A stretch of 64,000 bases of DNA. Source: Henricia sp. BOLD:AAB3569. Taxonomy: Eukaryota; Echinodermata; Asteroidea; Spinulosida; Echinasteridae. The position numbers and the translations under genes are program-made. Of the stretch, positions 33,780-46,690 are shown piece by piece. The stretch spans positions 434,001-498,000 of the forward strand of contig JBBELK010000009.1 of the NCBI GenBank assembly GCA_037783545.1. Reading direction: 5' to 3'. Numbering within the stretch: the stretch's first letter is position 1; each line of letters starts with the position of its first letter. Under the pieces are notes generated by a model that had not been told where the DNA came from, searched no databases, and saw nothing but the letters and a program-made list of their open reading frames with translations.

Positions 33780-34300
33780 AATTTTGACTTGGGTGGGGCT
33801 CGAACCCACAACCTTCTGCATTCTAGAGCAGTTGCCTTAACCACTCGATCTCTCAGTGTGCTGGTGTCAAAGGGCCTGCTTGATTTTTGCAACAGTTGGT
33901 ATCACAACTAATCCCATGCCCTTTTCCTACATTTTATAGGAACGATTAAAAACATCAAATTGTTCTTGGGTGGGACTCGAACCCATATCCTCCTACCGGT
34001 ACATTACACATTTGACTTGACCACTCAGTGTGCTGGTTCAAATCAGGGAGCAGTTGGAACCTAGAACAGTTGTCTTAACCATGATTCAATCACTCAAGTG
34101 CATTTGTGTCAAATGGCCTGTTTGGATCATGGACTAATCGCTTGCCTATTATGTAATTTATCTACACTCTATACTCGGGGCTTTCCTGTGCTTGGGACTC
34201 GAACCCACAACAACCTGTATTCTAGAGCGTCGGTTTAAATCATTAGAAACCTGTGCTTGAGTTGGACTCAAACCCACAGCCTTCTGTTTCATGGGGCACA
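33780..34300 (-). repeat. Row of tRNA-like SINE fragments
   Basis: B-box-like CTCGAACCCACA or near variants occur at about 33800, 33978, 34200 and 34270, each followed by TTCTGCAT/ACCTGTATTCTAGAGC-like sequence and AACCACTC. Several decayed tRNA-derived SINE heads in the same orientation. None folds as an intact tRNA. Confidence 0.55.
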
Positions 34301-35295
34301 TTTTTCGATTCCCCCACACCCCCAAATTGTTAATTTATTTGTGAATTTGAAAACTACCCGCAGCATTTTATAATGTTATATTTTCTTAATTTGCGACAGG
34401 TGACAAAGACGTGTTGACCAGGAGCTGAATATTTTCAAGATCTGTTTGTGTTTTGGCAGACCTCACTGCATCGTTTTCAGAGTGGCCAAGATTGAACCAT
34501 AGTAAGTCCTAATACACTCCCATTTACCGTATAAAGTATCTAAAGTCCTTGAAAAACTAATAATGCATTGGGCCTTTAGGAGTTGCAGTTAACTCCCTTG
34601 GTGCATATTTAGTTTTCAAATGCAAAAACATTTTCAGACATGGATTTTTTTCCCACAATGTGCTGTTTGTAGTAGCTACATGTATGTTGTTTAAAAATTT
34701 GTTGTTTTTCCCCACAGACACATGTTGAAAGAATCAAGTCAACTGAACCTTCTGCTCAACCTATGGTTCCTGAATCTAAAGGCATGTTCTACATCGTGGT
34801 AACTTTGCGGGGACACTAATTCGTTACTCTCCCGCACAACCACAGGAAAAATAGTCCAACCTTAAGTAATTCAATTAAGTCTCCAAAAATGACTAACAGT
34901 TTGTAAACAAACCCAAAGTAAATGTCAGCAGTCTTCCATTTGAGTCATGTATTTTCTCACCCTCAAAAAAAACCTAACAGTTTGTAAACATTGACTTTTA
35001 CTTAATATTCTTGTCTTCATTTAGCAACAACCAATTGTATTTATCTTGTAGCATTGTTAAATGTACTTTAACAAATGTAGTAATTTGTTTGTAAACAATC
35101 TTATTTAAAACATTTTGAAAGTCAAAATAAAAGTCACTGACAACAAAGGTTTCAATTGTAAACAAGTCTCATTTTATTCTGTACTCTAAATACACCAAGT
35201 TAAATATGCAAGCAAAATGTTCGTTAAACTAATTTATGCAAGGTCCAAATTGCTATTGTCTTTACAGATAGGTTCTGCGCTGGCGGCCAGAATTA

Positions 35296-35339
35296 TAGAA
35301 AAATCGGACAGGGGATAGTTCCCCTGTCCGATTTTTCTA
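35296..35339. repeat. Perfect 20-bp-stem hairpin
   Basis: TAGAAAAATCGGACAGGGGA and its exact complement separated by TAGT. Could be a small foldback repeat or a transcript-level hairpin. The surrounding 34800-36540 shows no other feature apart from possible minus-strand exon ends near 35607. Confidence 0.8.
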
Positions 35340-35606
35340 ATGAAATGGAGGTTTCCCACCTGTTAAAAGAAATACAATTGAAATGATTTATTAAACATCC
35401 ACTTTAAAACAAGAAAAAACGATAACTGCAATCTCAAGAAAACAAAAATACAATATTGGTAAATTAGAATTAAGTCACAGATTGTCATTAAATACATGAC
35501 GATAGACTTTCTCAAGTTTCCATCTACATACCAAATTGACTCAAAATACCATCGGCGATTTATTCCCAAGTACCAGGGCACGATTTAAAAGCTAACGCGT
35601 ATTCCG

Positions 35607-38344
35607 TCAGGACTGCCATTTCTGGAAAATAAAATAAAATAAATTTTAGATTACACATTTTACAACAACTTTCATACCAAAATAACATAAATTCAGTTAA
35701 ATTTCTCATCAGAACATCACTTGTGCATTTTAGCTGGAAATCATTTATCTGTGCTATCCAAATCAATTTAAACATGTCAAGTTTTCATGATCACCAATGT
35801 GTTGATGGAAAAATATCAACACGGTTTTTATTAGTAAAACTCCCAAAATTATTATCAATTTATAGGTAAGACTTAAGTTCATTGTTTCTTATAAAATGAC
35901 GCAAGTGCAGATTTGACAAAAAAAAACCAATTTAGGAGTGGTTAGAATTTTTAGTCGTTTTCATGTTTTGTACTCAATTTCCCTGGCCTCTCTCGTTATA
36001 AATGCAAGAGCACAAACTGCGTGTTACACATTTCATTTTCTACAATGTGCTGTGGATTGCATTTGAGACATTGATTAGTTCAAAAGGTTGTACGTGAGCA
36101 ATGCACTTTGCTTCTCTCCACCCGGCAGTAAATGGGTACCCATAAGGACAGTGAACGTTGATGCGTTTGCTGGAATAATAGCCGACATAAGTTCATATTA
36201 TAACATGCAGTTTGTACATGGCAGGAAAGAGCATAATGAAATGTGTGTAGCACAAGTTAAAAATATGGAATTCAACTGACCTCCAATTTTAACCACTCCA
36301 GCAAGTAAATTCATTCACTTGGCACGTATGCAATAATAAGTCTGTTTTAACCTTTAATACATGTACATGCCAAACAATTAGGGCTTTCTGTGCTGTACAC
36401 TTAAGGAAATAATTCGTCCACTTTTTTTTAATGAAAAAATTAAGATTTCACTAGGAAAAACTTGGAATTCTTTGGTAAGAGTTGAGAAGTTCATCAGAAT
36501 TTTTTTTCTTTAAAATGACTAGCAGTTTGGGTGTTTCCACCTGAAGTTTGTGAGTGAATGACCCAAAGGTTGTGGTTTTCAGACTACTTGAGGTACTTGT
36601 GCCCTTGAGCAAGGCACTGACCCCAATTGCTCCATCCTGTGGATGGGATGTAAAGCCCTATGTCCAGTGTTGTGTAATGTACCTTAAAGATCCCAAAACA
36701 TTCTTTCGGAAGAGAAGGGGAATTTCCTTATGTCTCTGGCTTAGCTGCCACTTGGCAACCTATAAATGTATCAATATTGAGGTGGTTCCTGATAGTTGTA
36801 AAATGCATTGAGATGTCGAGAGACATGAAAGGCAATATTATTAAAGAACACCGGAAATTCCTCAGAAATTTTGTTTACACTGATTTCTCAAGCAATGAAT
36901 TTGCAAAAGGGCCAATAATTGAGTTATTTTCCTAATTTAGCTTTAAAATTATCAAAAATATTGGTTTCCGGAAAATGCAGTTTATGTATGGACTGTCATT
37001 AAGCCAATTTCTTTAATTTTAATGTCACTGGCGACACATTACAAATTTGTTTTAGTTTTACTTTTTGCCTAAAGATATAAATTTGGAGGTCAGTTCTTTC
37101 CTTAAAAATATACGTACTCGGAGCCAATTTTACTATGAAATTTCCAGTCAAGTGTCATGTACCTTAGTTAATTCAAAAGGTTGTAGATGTGCCTTTGGGC
37201 AAGGTATTTTACCATAATTCTCCACACAGAAAAATAGGTACATGTACCTACTTTGGTATAGCGAATGTATAAAACTCCAGTAATATCATTAACATCAAAC
37301 TGAGAATTGCCCAGATTTTCATGGTAAAATTGGCTCCAAGCACAAACAATACACCTTTAAAGTTACAATAGAGACAATACTTACTTCATTTAAACTGGAC
37401 CCTTGGCTGGTGATCAAAACCTGAGGAGAAAAGACAAAGTATTGCTGTTAATGAAATAAATAAAAGGTTCCCGAAACCCTTACCATGATCGTTTAAAATG
37501 GCCCCATTTTGTTGAATTATTGTTTTGTGGTAATTTATTCCTATTTGTTCCTAATTTGTTCCTTTGTGGATTAAATGAAAATTCTATACATTGACACCAC
37601 CAGAGGTATTGGGTAGAAAATCTACAATTTGAAATAGGGAATGAATACCATGCATGGAGATCCTGAGACACCTTGGACAAATCTTTAAAAATTCTAAATT
37701 TTTTCCTTATAAATTCATGACACTTTCCCACTTAATTTTGCATTTTTATCATCAAACTAACATTTTTACAGGGTTTATATATCTTAACAAGGAAAATTAC
37801 ACTTTCCACTTTAAAAATGTGTTTCTTTTGCAGATTGCACCTTTTACAGATCATGTCATTGAGTTAAGCAATGTATGTGACATTTTTACTATATCCACAG
37901 CACATTTGGGTAAGATTTTAGTTCAATATCTGCATTATTTGGACTTTATTACATTTTATCTTTCACCAATAAAGTGCCATTTTGTTAAGAAAACATGATT
38001 TTAGCATAAAATATAAGGTTAATTTCAAGGGGAAAAGTAATTTTTGTAGACGAAGTCCATAGGATTTGTGTACAGCGTTGAAAGTGCAGGTATTAAAGTA
38101 AAATTTTTCGCGAAATCCTTCCAATTAAGAATAGACCTTATGCGTAGCGGCCATTATAGAGGGCAGTCACATTGCCACAGTGCGTCATGCACGAGTAGGC
38201 ACATTGTGGATCTATTGTCACATTTAAATATGAAAACCTAGCTGCCCTCTATCATGGCCGCTACGCATAAGGTCTATTAACAGATTCGCAATTTACCTGT
38301 TCTAAGAACGAAGAAGCCACCGTCAAGCGGTATACGATTTCATT
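35607..38344 (-). CDS. Three candidate short exons, possible 3' end of a gene
   Basis: Minus-strand blocks with good borders: 38297-38344 (acceptor TTTCAG, 16 codons NEIVYRLTVASSFLEQ, donor GTAAAT), 37385-37420 (acceptor CTCCTCAG, 12 codons VLITSQGSSLNE, donor GTAAGT) and an exon from 35621 (acceptor TTTTCCAG). Both internal blocks are phase 0; continuing that phase, the last gives KWQS and a stop (35607-35609), with AATAAA on the minus strand at about 35559-35564. They are phase-compatible with the SH3 exon ending at 46613, so they might be the 3' end of that gene. No domain supports this. Confidence 0.25.
36545..36850 (+). mobile_element. tRNA-derived SINE, CCTTGAGCAAGGCAC family
   Basis: Contains GTGCCCTTGAGCAAGGCAC, TGGGATGTAAAGCC, AAAGATCCCAAAACATTCTT and AAGAGAAGGGGAATTTCC in the order seen at 40985-41300, 54270-54625 and (inverted) 63180-63545. 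Ends in an AATATTATTAAAG tail. Confidence 0.75.
38130..38278. mobile_element. 149-bp MITE
   Basis: AATAGACCTTATGCGTAGCG at the left, CGCTACGCATAAGGTCTATT at the right; arms continue through GGCCAT and AGAGGGCAG. Non-coding. 38345-40980 to the right holds ATTTCGCCC and GGAATCGATTCC short repeats and no supported gene. Confidence 0.75.
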
Positions 38345-39329
38345 CTGAAAGAGAAAAGAACTGGATTAGAAGGATGCATGGTTACTAGATTCTTAAAGGC
38401 AGTATACATGATTGGTATCTCAAAAATCAGAAATGTTCACAGATTTACGCCCAACATATAACACAATATAAACTTGATGACCGTAGAAAACTTAATCCCC
38501 TGAAATGGTTGTTTGAATTAAGTGCTATAGTCTTTGAGAAATGAGTAAAACAATTAGTTTTCGTCTCATGAAACAAAATCATTTTGCACCCGATGCCATT
38601 TCGCCCCAAATCAATTCGTCCAAACACTACATCGCCCAAATGGTACTTCGCCCCAAAACCATGGTTCAGGGCGAAGTGGTTTTAGGGCGAAATTACTGCA
38701 AATCTTTTTTTGACCGTTTTCTCAAAAGTTAGACGAAGTACGGAACTGGTTTTTGCTCAGGTTGGTTTTAATCATGCACATGCAGTTTAATACCAATCAT
38801 GTATAGGCCTAGCCCTACTATCTTTAAGTTGGTCCAAAGCCCCTCTGTTTCTTCCTCCATGCTTCAAGCAAGAATCACAAACCAGGTTTTCCCTCGCTCA
38901 AATCCACCCCGTTTTAGTACTAAACCCACGTGCCTCAAATTCCTAACAAACATTTTTCAGGAAATCTTAAAGAGTTTTAATGGATCCGCAATTTACCTGT
39001 TCCAAGAAGCCGCCAAATTTCTTTTCCCCCCTTCAAATTCACCCATTTTACTCAACCCACGTGTCCTAAATCCCCAACCCCACGGAAAAAAAATAAAATC
39101 GTTACTACAATCGTTTAATATTAGGCCTATAAAATCAGTTTATACGTACCTAAAAAATACCAGCAGTGTATATATTAGATTGTCGAGGACGTCCCGTATC
39201 ACCCGAACATCCTGACCGTCGGCAGTTCGTCTGTTGAAAAATCTGCCTGCTGCTTCCACGCCTCACTGCTTCGTCCGGAATGCGGTGGTTACGTAACCGA
39301 AGAATGGACAGGCAGGCTTGGGCGACTCC

Positions 39330-39540
39330 AGCATTTTCGGAGTCGACTCCGATTCCAAAAAGGAGTCGCGATGTCACTCGGAATCGATTCCATTTTTCTT
39401 CCATGGGAAAACGATACTAAGTGCATACCCAATAATGTAAACATTTCGGGAATCGGCAGGCTATCACTGGGAGTCGAATCTAGATAAAGGGAATCGATTC
39501 CTTCAAAATTGGAATCGCGATTCCGACATCTTAGGATTTT
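39330..39540. repeat. GGAATCGATTCC palindrome cluster
   Basis: GGAGTCGACTCC, CGGAATCGATTCC, GGGAATCGATTCC and TTGGAATCGCGATTCC occur within 200 bp. Probably a decayed element built from repeated palindromes. Confidence 0.5.
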
Positions 39541-40984
39541 TGTTTTATTTAGCGGACCCTGAAGGTCGCAAACAAAGGTCGGGGTTAATTCAAAACGCCG
39601 TTTGAATGCGCTACCTCTTTGGCTCATTACGTAATGACATAATAGGAATGGAATGACATGCAAAGTAATAAACACAATGTAGCCTTTCCTGAACCATAAA
39701 TAATTCTTTCAGATGGGACATGGGGGATGGGAGAGGGATGCAAAATAGGTTCGGGCGGGCTTACTTATGATTCCAAAAATGTTATGATTCAGATTTTCTT
39801 CAAAATTGCAGGAAATGCTGCTTTGTTAGAACCCATAGATGAAATTCCTTGAATTTGACCTTGATTGCTCGCCCAGGGAAAGAAATATGAAATTCTGAAA
39901 ATGTCAATGTTAATTATTTTGCCAAAATTTTAAAAATGTACATTTGTGGCCAATTTGGAAAAAAAAAACATCATTGGACTACCCCTAGAAATAGGTCATT
40001 CCATTTAGTTGGGACACGGTGTCCTTTTTGACCTTTTCACCGTTTTTTACTTGTGCAGTATGAATTTCACTGCTACCAGCAGTTGGATGAGAAGAATTAA
40101 ACACATCCATTAATTATAAAAAAAGGTATTCTGTCGGTCGGTGCCACGTCACAATATCCGATAGGGCTGGACTCTATTTTAATAAAATTGTGGAAAATGC
40201 TTTTTAAAAATAAGCTAATATAAGGAAAATACCTACGTCCAATATAACATATATTGCTCCGAATATGCGAGAATTTGTGTTGCACGTTGGCAACCGAGGC
40301 CATATACATCACCAACTGTATATAGACTATTTCTGCAACTTCATACAACTTTATTTCATACATCTTCCCGTCATCATATCCAATTATTACAAGTTGCGTT
40401 ATATAAAAAATACTTCATAATATGCAAATTAACTTTGTTGAAAACATAACACAAATTGCTAAGGGCATATTTGTTAATGGAAGATGTATGGGATGCTAGA
40501 TAAAAAGTCAATCGGGCTTATACAAGATCTAGCACCCCAACATATACAAGGTGAGGTGCAAAATTAACAATAATAAATAAAACAGAGCTTTCTACAAATT
40601 CTGAAAGACATTATTAGATCATGGTAATTTGTTGTGACAGCGCAGAAGTTCCTCGTTTGTGATTGGAGCTAAGAAAAATGATTGTGAAGAATCACATTGG
40701 ATGAAATCAACAGGATCAATATTTAGATTTGGGACTTTAGCTGCAGTAGCGTTTTAAAAGTCAGTAGAGTTTTAAAAGTGGGAGACAAACTTCTATATAT
40801 ATATACGCATTCATCTGGAAAAAACGAACGCAGTATTTGGAATGGTGCCTTAATCACCAGATGCTTTATTTCTCATCCCGCGTCCAGGAAGGAAACCCAG
40901 CTTGGCAAGACGCCAGATAGAGGCGGAAAACCACAGGAACTGCGACTTGTACATCATCCATGTACGCGAAAATGCGCAGCTTAA

Positions 40985-41300
40985 AGACAGATTAAAGTCA
41001 TGGGGTTGATGGTTCAAACCTCCCCCTAGCTGCGGTACCTGTGCCCTTGAGCAAGGCACTCAACCACACTTGCTCCATCCTTCGGAAGGGATGTAAAGCC
41101 GATGGTCCAGTGTGTTAGGTAATGGTAACGCACTCTAAAGATCCCAGAGCATTCTTTCGTGAAGAGCAAGGGGATATTCCCCGGTGTCTCTGGCCATTTC
41201 TAATTCTAATTCTTCATGGGTTCCTCACGTATGCGAGTGACAGTGCAACTTAAGAAAACCTGAAAAATCCATGCATGGTTTTTGTGTTGAATAAAGACAA
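40985..41300 (+). mobile_element. tRNA-derived SINE, CCTTGAGCAAGGCAC family
   Basis: Same block order as 36545-36850, with GGTTCAAACCTCC as B box near 41010 and a 3' part TTCTAATTCTTCATGGGTTC that also occurs in 43405-43500. The tail is AATAAAGACAATTTTTTTTT. Confidence 0.75.
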
Positions 41301-41309
41301 TTTTTTTTT

Positions 41310-41470
41310 TAATGCACATTCAGTTGGCAATTTCTCACACAAAGTTTGTGTACCATTTTACATGGGAAAAATCATGTGGTGTTTGTTACCAGTCCTATGA
41401 ACACTTTTAATCAGGTTTTTCTAGTCAACTCGTGAAGTAAAATTTTGCATATATATGGGCTTTAAAAAGT
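41310..41470 (+). repeat. Dispersed repeat R1 copy
   Basis: Carries CATTCAGTTGGCAATTTCTC, ACCATTTTACATGGG and CATGTGGTGTTTGTTACC. Follows the SINE tail directly. 41600-42424 beyond is AT-rich with a CGGTCACAAATGGCCTGCGG MITE fragment at about 42268. Confidence 0.6.
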
Positions 41471-42424
41471 ATACGCACCACGACTCCCTCTACTGCCCAA
41501 AACCTCAACACAATCTTCCCTTCTGTTAATGCATCAACATCCCCCCATCACCCTCCCCCCGAAAGGAATTTCTTCCTGTATAAACAAAACACTATTCACA
41601 ATACGCACCTTTTCTATTTTCACCCAAAAATTGCTAAATAAAGTTTATTTCCAAATCAGAGAAAGTATTCGACAGTAAAATATACTGTAGGTATAAAATA
41701 CTTGATAAAATTTGAAAGAAATTTCGGTTTTAAATTAGCAAGGTAGAGATCTTATAAGCTTGGACGTGTACAAAAAAATGCATTTTCAAAAGGTACGAAA
41801 AACTGTACAATCTATATTTCATTCATTCAAATTTTACATGTAACAAACCATAGCAATAACCACATACTTCCCATGCAAAAATACAATATATCTAGCAGCC
41901 AGTTCTGTCAAACTTGATTACAAATACAACTTTGTCAACATCATTTCACACACGATTAAATAAAATTACAGCTGATATGCCAATATATCATAGGCCCCTA
42001 TGTAATTTTGTGTCTGTTTGCCAAGGACGGATGCTTAAAAATGTAACAAATAGACTTTGCAATAAATGAGTTTAGTCCATAGATGGCATATTAATTGCGT
42101 GGCCACTGGACGGATCCACATCGAATAAATAAATCCACAGCAGTATTTTATAAGGTAAATTGTCCTTTGAGGCAAACCTGTGAAAATGTGCATCCTTTTT
42201 CATATTCACATGGAAATAAGAGGGATACGTATTATATTCACTTCGATCACACTATAGCGCTTAAGCCTCGGTCACAAATGGCCTGCGGCGTGTTGCCGGT
42301 GGCCGTAAGTCCCCAAAATTGCCATAACCGTGCGGTGGCCGCACGGTAGAATATGCTAGCCGTGGGGCAATCTAAAGTTTTTTGCTTGTCGCAGGGGCTT
42401 ACGATTTTTATAACTTGACATTAA

Positions 42425-43199
42425 ACTTTTTTTCGGAAATCGCAAGGCTGTAGGCCGCAACTTCGCCGCATGTAACATCGCATGTATCAAAGGACGCCGC
42501 ACAGAGACCTTGGGGCTTTTCCAAATCTCGGCTTCGTTAATGGTAAAATAAAAAAAAATTGCTAAATTTTACTAATTTTTATGTGCAGTGTCCTTTCGCA
42601 GTATGACCTCACGGCCCCTATGTACACTCACTTCAAGAGCGCTTTTATTATCTCACTATGTCTGCACTGGACTTTATTGTCTTGGGGAAAGTTCCCTGGT
42701 CAATTTTCCTGGGCAGCAGTTGGCCAGGAAAAGTAACCGCGGGACTCGGGAAAAGTTACTGAGAGGAAAACGTCCAAGGCTGTCTGCATTGGACTTAAAA
42801 TGGGAAAAGTACCCATCGTCTCGGTAGGTTTTCCCCAAAAAGTCAAATACGGGCAGGTCTTTAGATGCAACAATGCTTCAGAAAATCTTTAAAATCTATG
42901 CAAGGTTTTTGTGTAAAATAATTGGTAAAAAATTTGTGCATACACGTAAAAAAAAAAAACACCTTCAGTTGTTTATTTTTTTACAGAAAGGTATCATTTT
43001 GGACAGAAATAAATCCCTGTGGTGTTTGTTACCATTGCTGTCGACACTTTTCTTGTCAACTCATGAAGTAAAATCTTTGGTTGGTATTTTTTTCGTTCAG
43101 ATTGAACACGGATTTTGGTAAATTTATATATTGGAATTGATAGCTTATTCAATTCAAATATATACTTCCCACTTGCACTTCTGTCGGAAATGTTGCATT
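42425..43199. repeat. Duplicated block A (first copy)
   Basis: Identical, as far as I can read, to 44209-44983 at an offset of 1,784 bp. Contains an R1 repeat copy (42870-43130). It ends TGTTGCATT, then seven extra bases (GACAGCA) join it to block B. Confidence 0.9.
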
Positions 43200-43206
43200 G
43201 ACAGCA

Positions 43207-43327
43207 ATGACAGCAAGCCAGGATCCTCAAACTCCGTCGTGATAATAGACGATGCTTGACCCGTGGCCGCGACGGTTTGAATACCGAATGACTGCACAGT
43301 GCGCAAGTTGATTCCATCCACGAGGGC
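43207..43327 (-). pseudogene. Truncated copy of the FN3-end exon
   Basis: Same sequence as the first 121 nt (transcript sense) of the exon 48166-48384, with intact acceptor CCCAG, but the last 98 nt and the donor are missing because the duplicated block starts at 43207. Encodes ALVDGINLRTVQSFGIQTVA and about 20 more residues. It cannot work as an internal exon here without a new donor. Confidence 0.85.
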
Positions 43328-44211
43328 CTGGGTATTGGAAAAAACAAAAAAATGCTACTTGTAATAATAATGATGGAGACTAAAGCCGGGGTCACACGAA
43401 TTACGACATCTAATTCTAATTCTTCATGGGTTTCCTCACGCTTACGAGTGACAGTGCAATGAGCACTATTGAGGAATCCTTGGTATGAATACCAGAAAGA
43501 AATAATAATAATAATAATAATCCCGATTTATTGTAGTATTACTATAGTACGATTACGAGATTTTGTCCGTCTGACCCCAAATTTATTGTAATCATATCAT
43601 AGTCGGTCTACAATGAGATTTCTCATCGTTCGATTGTATTCCGATTGTAATCGGATTACAATAAATTGGCAGAAAATGCGTGTGACCCCCATCTCGTAAT
43701 CTTATTACAATCATCCTTAATCCCCTGCAGTAGCCTTCTCCTCGCGCGCGCGCACTATCTACTTCACCGCGTGCGCCTTGCTTACTTTTCCTAGGGCGCT
43801 GGGCGGGTGCGCGGCACACTGCAGGCAGCAAGCACGCACATGCACATGCAACACAGGGATAGTCACCGCATGAGATGATGGGATGGATTACAATACGATT
43901 ACGAGATTGTGTTGCTCGTGTGACCCCACTTTATTATAATACGATTACAATAAGTTTGTCGTCTGACCCGGTCGTCGTTAGAAATATTACAATAGTATAA
44001 CAATCGAGTAATTACGAGAATTTTCTTGTGTGACCCCGGCCTTATGTAGCGCAAATATCCACCACCCAAGGTGATCAGGGCGCTGATAACATTTATCATC
44101 ATCCCTGGTCATTGAGCTTAATTATATCATTCCTTAAACCTTCTCAGCTCCCTGGGAAGTATACAGCCCCGGGTAAGCGCTCATAGCCTTATCATGCACA
44201 TCCCATTCACT
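43207..44211. repeat. Duplicated block B (first copy)
   Basis: Identical, as far as I can read, to 48264-49268 at an offset of 5,057 bp. Contains the truncated exon copy 43207-43327, a MITE with GCCGGGGTCACACGAA ends (about 43385-44043) holding a SINE 3' end, and part of a SINE. It joins block A' within the shared bases ACT. Confidence 0.9.
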
Positions 44212-44983
44212 TTTTTTCGGAAATCGCAAGGCTGTAGGCCGCAACTTCGCCGCATGTAACATCGCATGTATCAAAGGACGCCGCACAGAGACCTTGGGGC
44301 TTTTCCAAATCTCGGCTTCGTTAATGGTAAAATAAAAAAAAATTGCTAAATTTTACTAATTTTTATGTGCAGTGTCCTTTCGCAGTATGACCTCACGGCC
44401 CCTATGTACACTCACTTCAAGAGCGCTTTTATTATCTCACTATGTCTGCACTGGACTTTATTGTCTTGGGGAAAGTTCCCTGGTCAATTTTCCTGGGCAG
44501 CAGTTGGCCAGGAAAAGTAACCGCGGGACTCGGGAAAAGTTACTGAGAGGAAAACGTCCAAGGCTGTCTGCATTGGACTTAAAATGGGAAAAGTACCCAT
44601 CGTCTCGGTAGGTTTTCCCCAAAAAGTCAAATACGGGCAGGTCTTTAGATGCAACAATGCTTCAGAAAATCTTTAAAATCTATGCAAGGTTTTTGTGTAA
44701 AATAATTGGTAAAAAATTTGTGCATACACGTAAAAAAAAAAAACACCTTCAGTTGTTTATTTTTTTACAGAAAGGTATCATTTTGGACAGAAATAAATCC
44801 CTGTGGTGTTTGTTACCATTGCTGTCGACACTTTTCTTGTCAACTCATGAAGTAAAATCTTTGGTTGGTATTTTTTTCGTTCAGATTGAACACGGATTTT
44901 GGTAAATTTATATATTGGAATTGATAGCTTATTCAATTCAAATATATACTTCCCACTTGCACTTCTGTCGGAAATGTTGCATT
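44209..44983. repeat. Duplicated block A' (second copy)
   Basis: Second copy of block A; continues past TGTTGCATT into unique sequence (TCTGAGATAAATAAATG), the X segment that carries the SH3 exons. Confidence 0.9.
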
Positions 44984-45299
44984 TCTGAGATAAATAAATG
45001 ATAAAATTACTGCATAAAGTAATGCACAAAATTAAGGCGCGAGGGTCCGTGCGTAAGCGCGACAACTAGAGGGCGCTGCATGCGCGCGTGAATGGTTATC
45101 TTGTTCACTAACTGAATGCAATTTTTGAAGGAGAAAATGTGATTTTTCTACAGAAAAGTAACAGTGTAAAGTATATCTTAGAATTGAATAAGCTATCGAT
45201 TCCAATATGTAAATATTTACCAAAATCTGAACAAAAAAAATACCCTTTGGTCATTACAACTAATACAATGGGCCTTTAAGAATCCAATAGAATGTGTGC

Positions 45300-45620
45300 A
45301 TATTTATATAGCACACATATTACGTATATATCATGCTGCTTCACGTCATTACCCCTTGGTCATTGGGCTCTTAAAAGCACTCCTCAATTCAAAATGTTCA
45401 GCTTCCTGGGGGAGTATGCCGTCAGGCACTAATGAGCTAAGCAAACACAACACCTTCAACACTGCTCTCACAGGTACCATGGTACCCATTTACTCCTGGG
45501 CAGAGAGAATCAATTTATTGCAAAGTGTCTTGCTAAAGGGCACACGTACCATGAACGTAGGCCAACCTGGATTCGAACCCGGGATCTATAGAGTTACACT
45601 CGGCCTTGAGATGTTTTTGA
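45300..45620 (-). mobile_element. tRNA-derived SINE, minus strand
   Basis: B-box-like GGATTCGAACCCGGG at about 45570, TGCTAAAGGGCACACG core and TACTCCTGGGCAGAGAG shared with the SINE at 49102-49440. 45621-46612 to the right shows no recognised feature. Confidence 0.6.
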
Positions 45621-46612
45621 GCCAGATTGTTTCCGATTGTCCCCGTGTTTGCCCGGCGTCTTGGTTTGGGTTCGGGTGTTTTCTCTACTGCCCCTTGTTT
45701 CTCCCTGTTTGTGAAGGTGTGTGTCGCCACCTCCGTTATGATGGGACTTTGAATGGCTGTGTTTCTGGGCAGGAGAGGCAAAATATGTAACAACAGCTGG
45801 GCAAAAGTAGTGAGGTTTTGGCACTAAAGACAGATTACATGATTAGAAAACTAACAAATAACGTTATTGATTGAGGATGTGTATGATAAAAACCAATACG
45901 TGCCTTTATAGTTCCCCCACAGTTCAATGCGCGCTGCGCATGATGGGATAAAAATCTAGTACACTTTGCCTCGGCGTTCAATCTTCTCGTGTAGAATCGA
46001 ATGAGAATTGGCAGGTCAGTAGAGCTATCGTCCGCTTCAAGCGAATTTGTGTTTTTGACACAAATGTTCGCTGGTAATACAGAGCTCATACAGATTCAAC
46101 CAACTGTATATCTGTTTTGGGATTATATCGGCGTCTAGGGGTGGAATAATTGAGATGACTGTCGAAAACCTGTTGTCACTGTAATCCGTTAAGCCGAGCG
46201 AGTGCGTGTTGCGAGTGCAGTGGGTATATATTTTCCCAAAGAATCGGCCATCTGATGAGATGCCAGTTATTTTGTCATCATTTACTCATTTCGTCGCTGA
46301 CACCACGAGGTGATACCCAAGTGTACTTCTGTTACAGTTAGTGAAAACTGAACAGAGGGGGGCACAAGATTCTACGAACTGACACCCAAGTAAACGTTGA
46401 ATTTATTCGGAAAAAAAAAACTTTGAAAATGCTCGACTCGAATGATATCATCCATATACTTGTGGAATATAGTAACAAAATTGACCAGAACACACTCTAA
46501 TTTGTTAATTTATGATGGGTGTCAGTTCGTGAAAACACAATTTTTTACCCGAGACTGTGTGTCGGTTCGTGGTGTCACCGACGATTTGTCTAGGTTCATC
46601 TGATTTAGTTAC

Positions 46613-46690
46613 CTTTTTGGCGTAGCGTGAACCTGACATGGAAATTTCCTCAATGAAGTTTGATGGCACTAGGCCTCTCTTGCCCCGTAC
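46613..46690 (-). CDS. SH3 domain exon, second part (26 codons)
   Basis: VRGKRGLVPSNFIEEIS completes the SH3 (RGLVPSN motif), followed by MSGSRYAKK and donor AAAAAG/GTAACT. The acceptor is CAACAG. The next exon is not established. Confidence 0.8.

Noticed and set aside
33446-34798. Three splice-bordered blocks as coding exons
   Set aside because: Each has AG/GT borders but no shared open frame or domain; at best a non-coding transcript.
42588-45065. Repeated identical small frames as a duplicated gene
   Set aside because: They lie in duplicated non-coding blocks A and A' made of dispersed repeat R1; identity is explained by the duplication.
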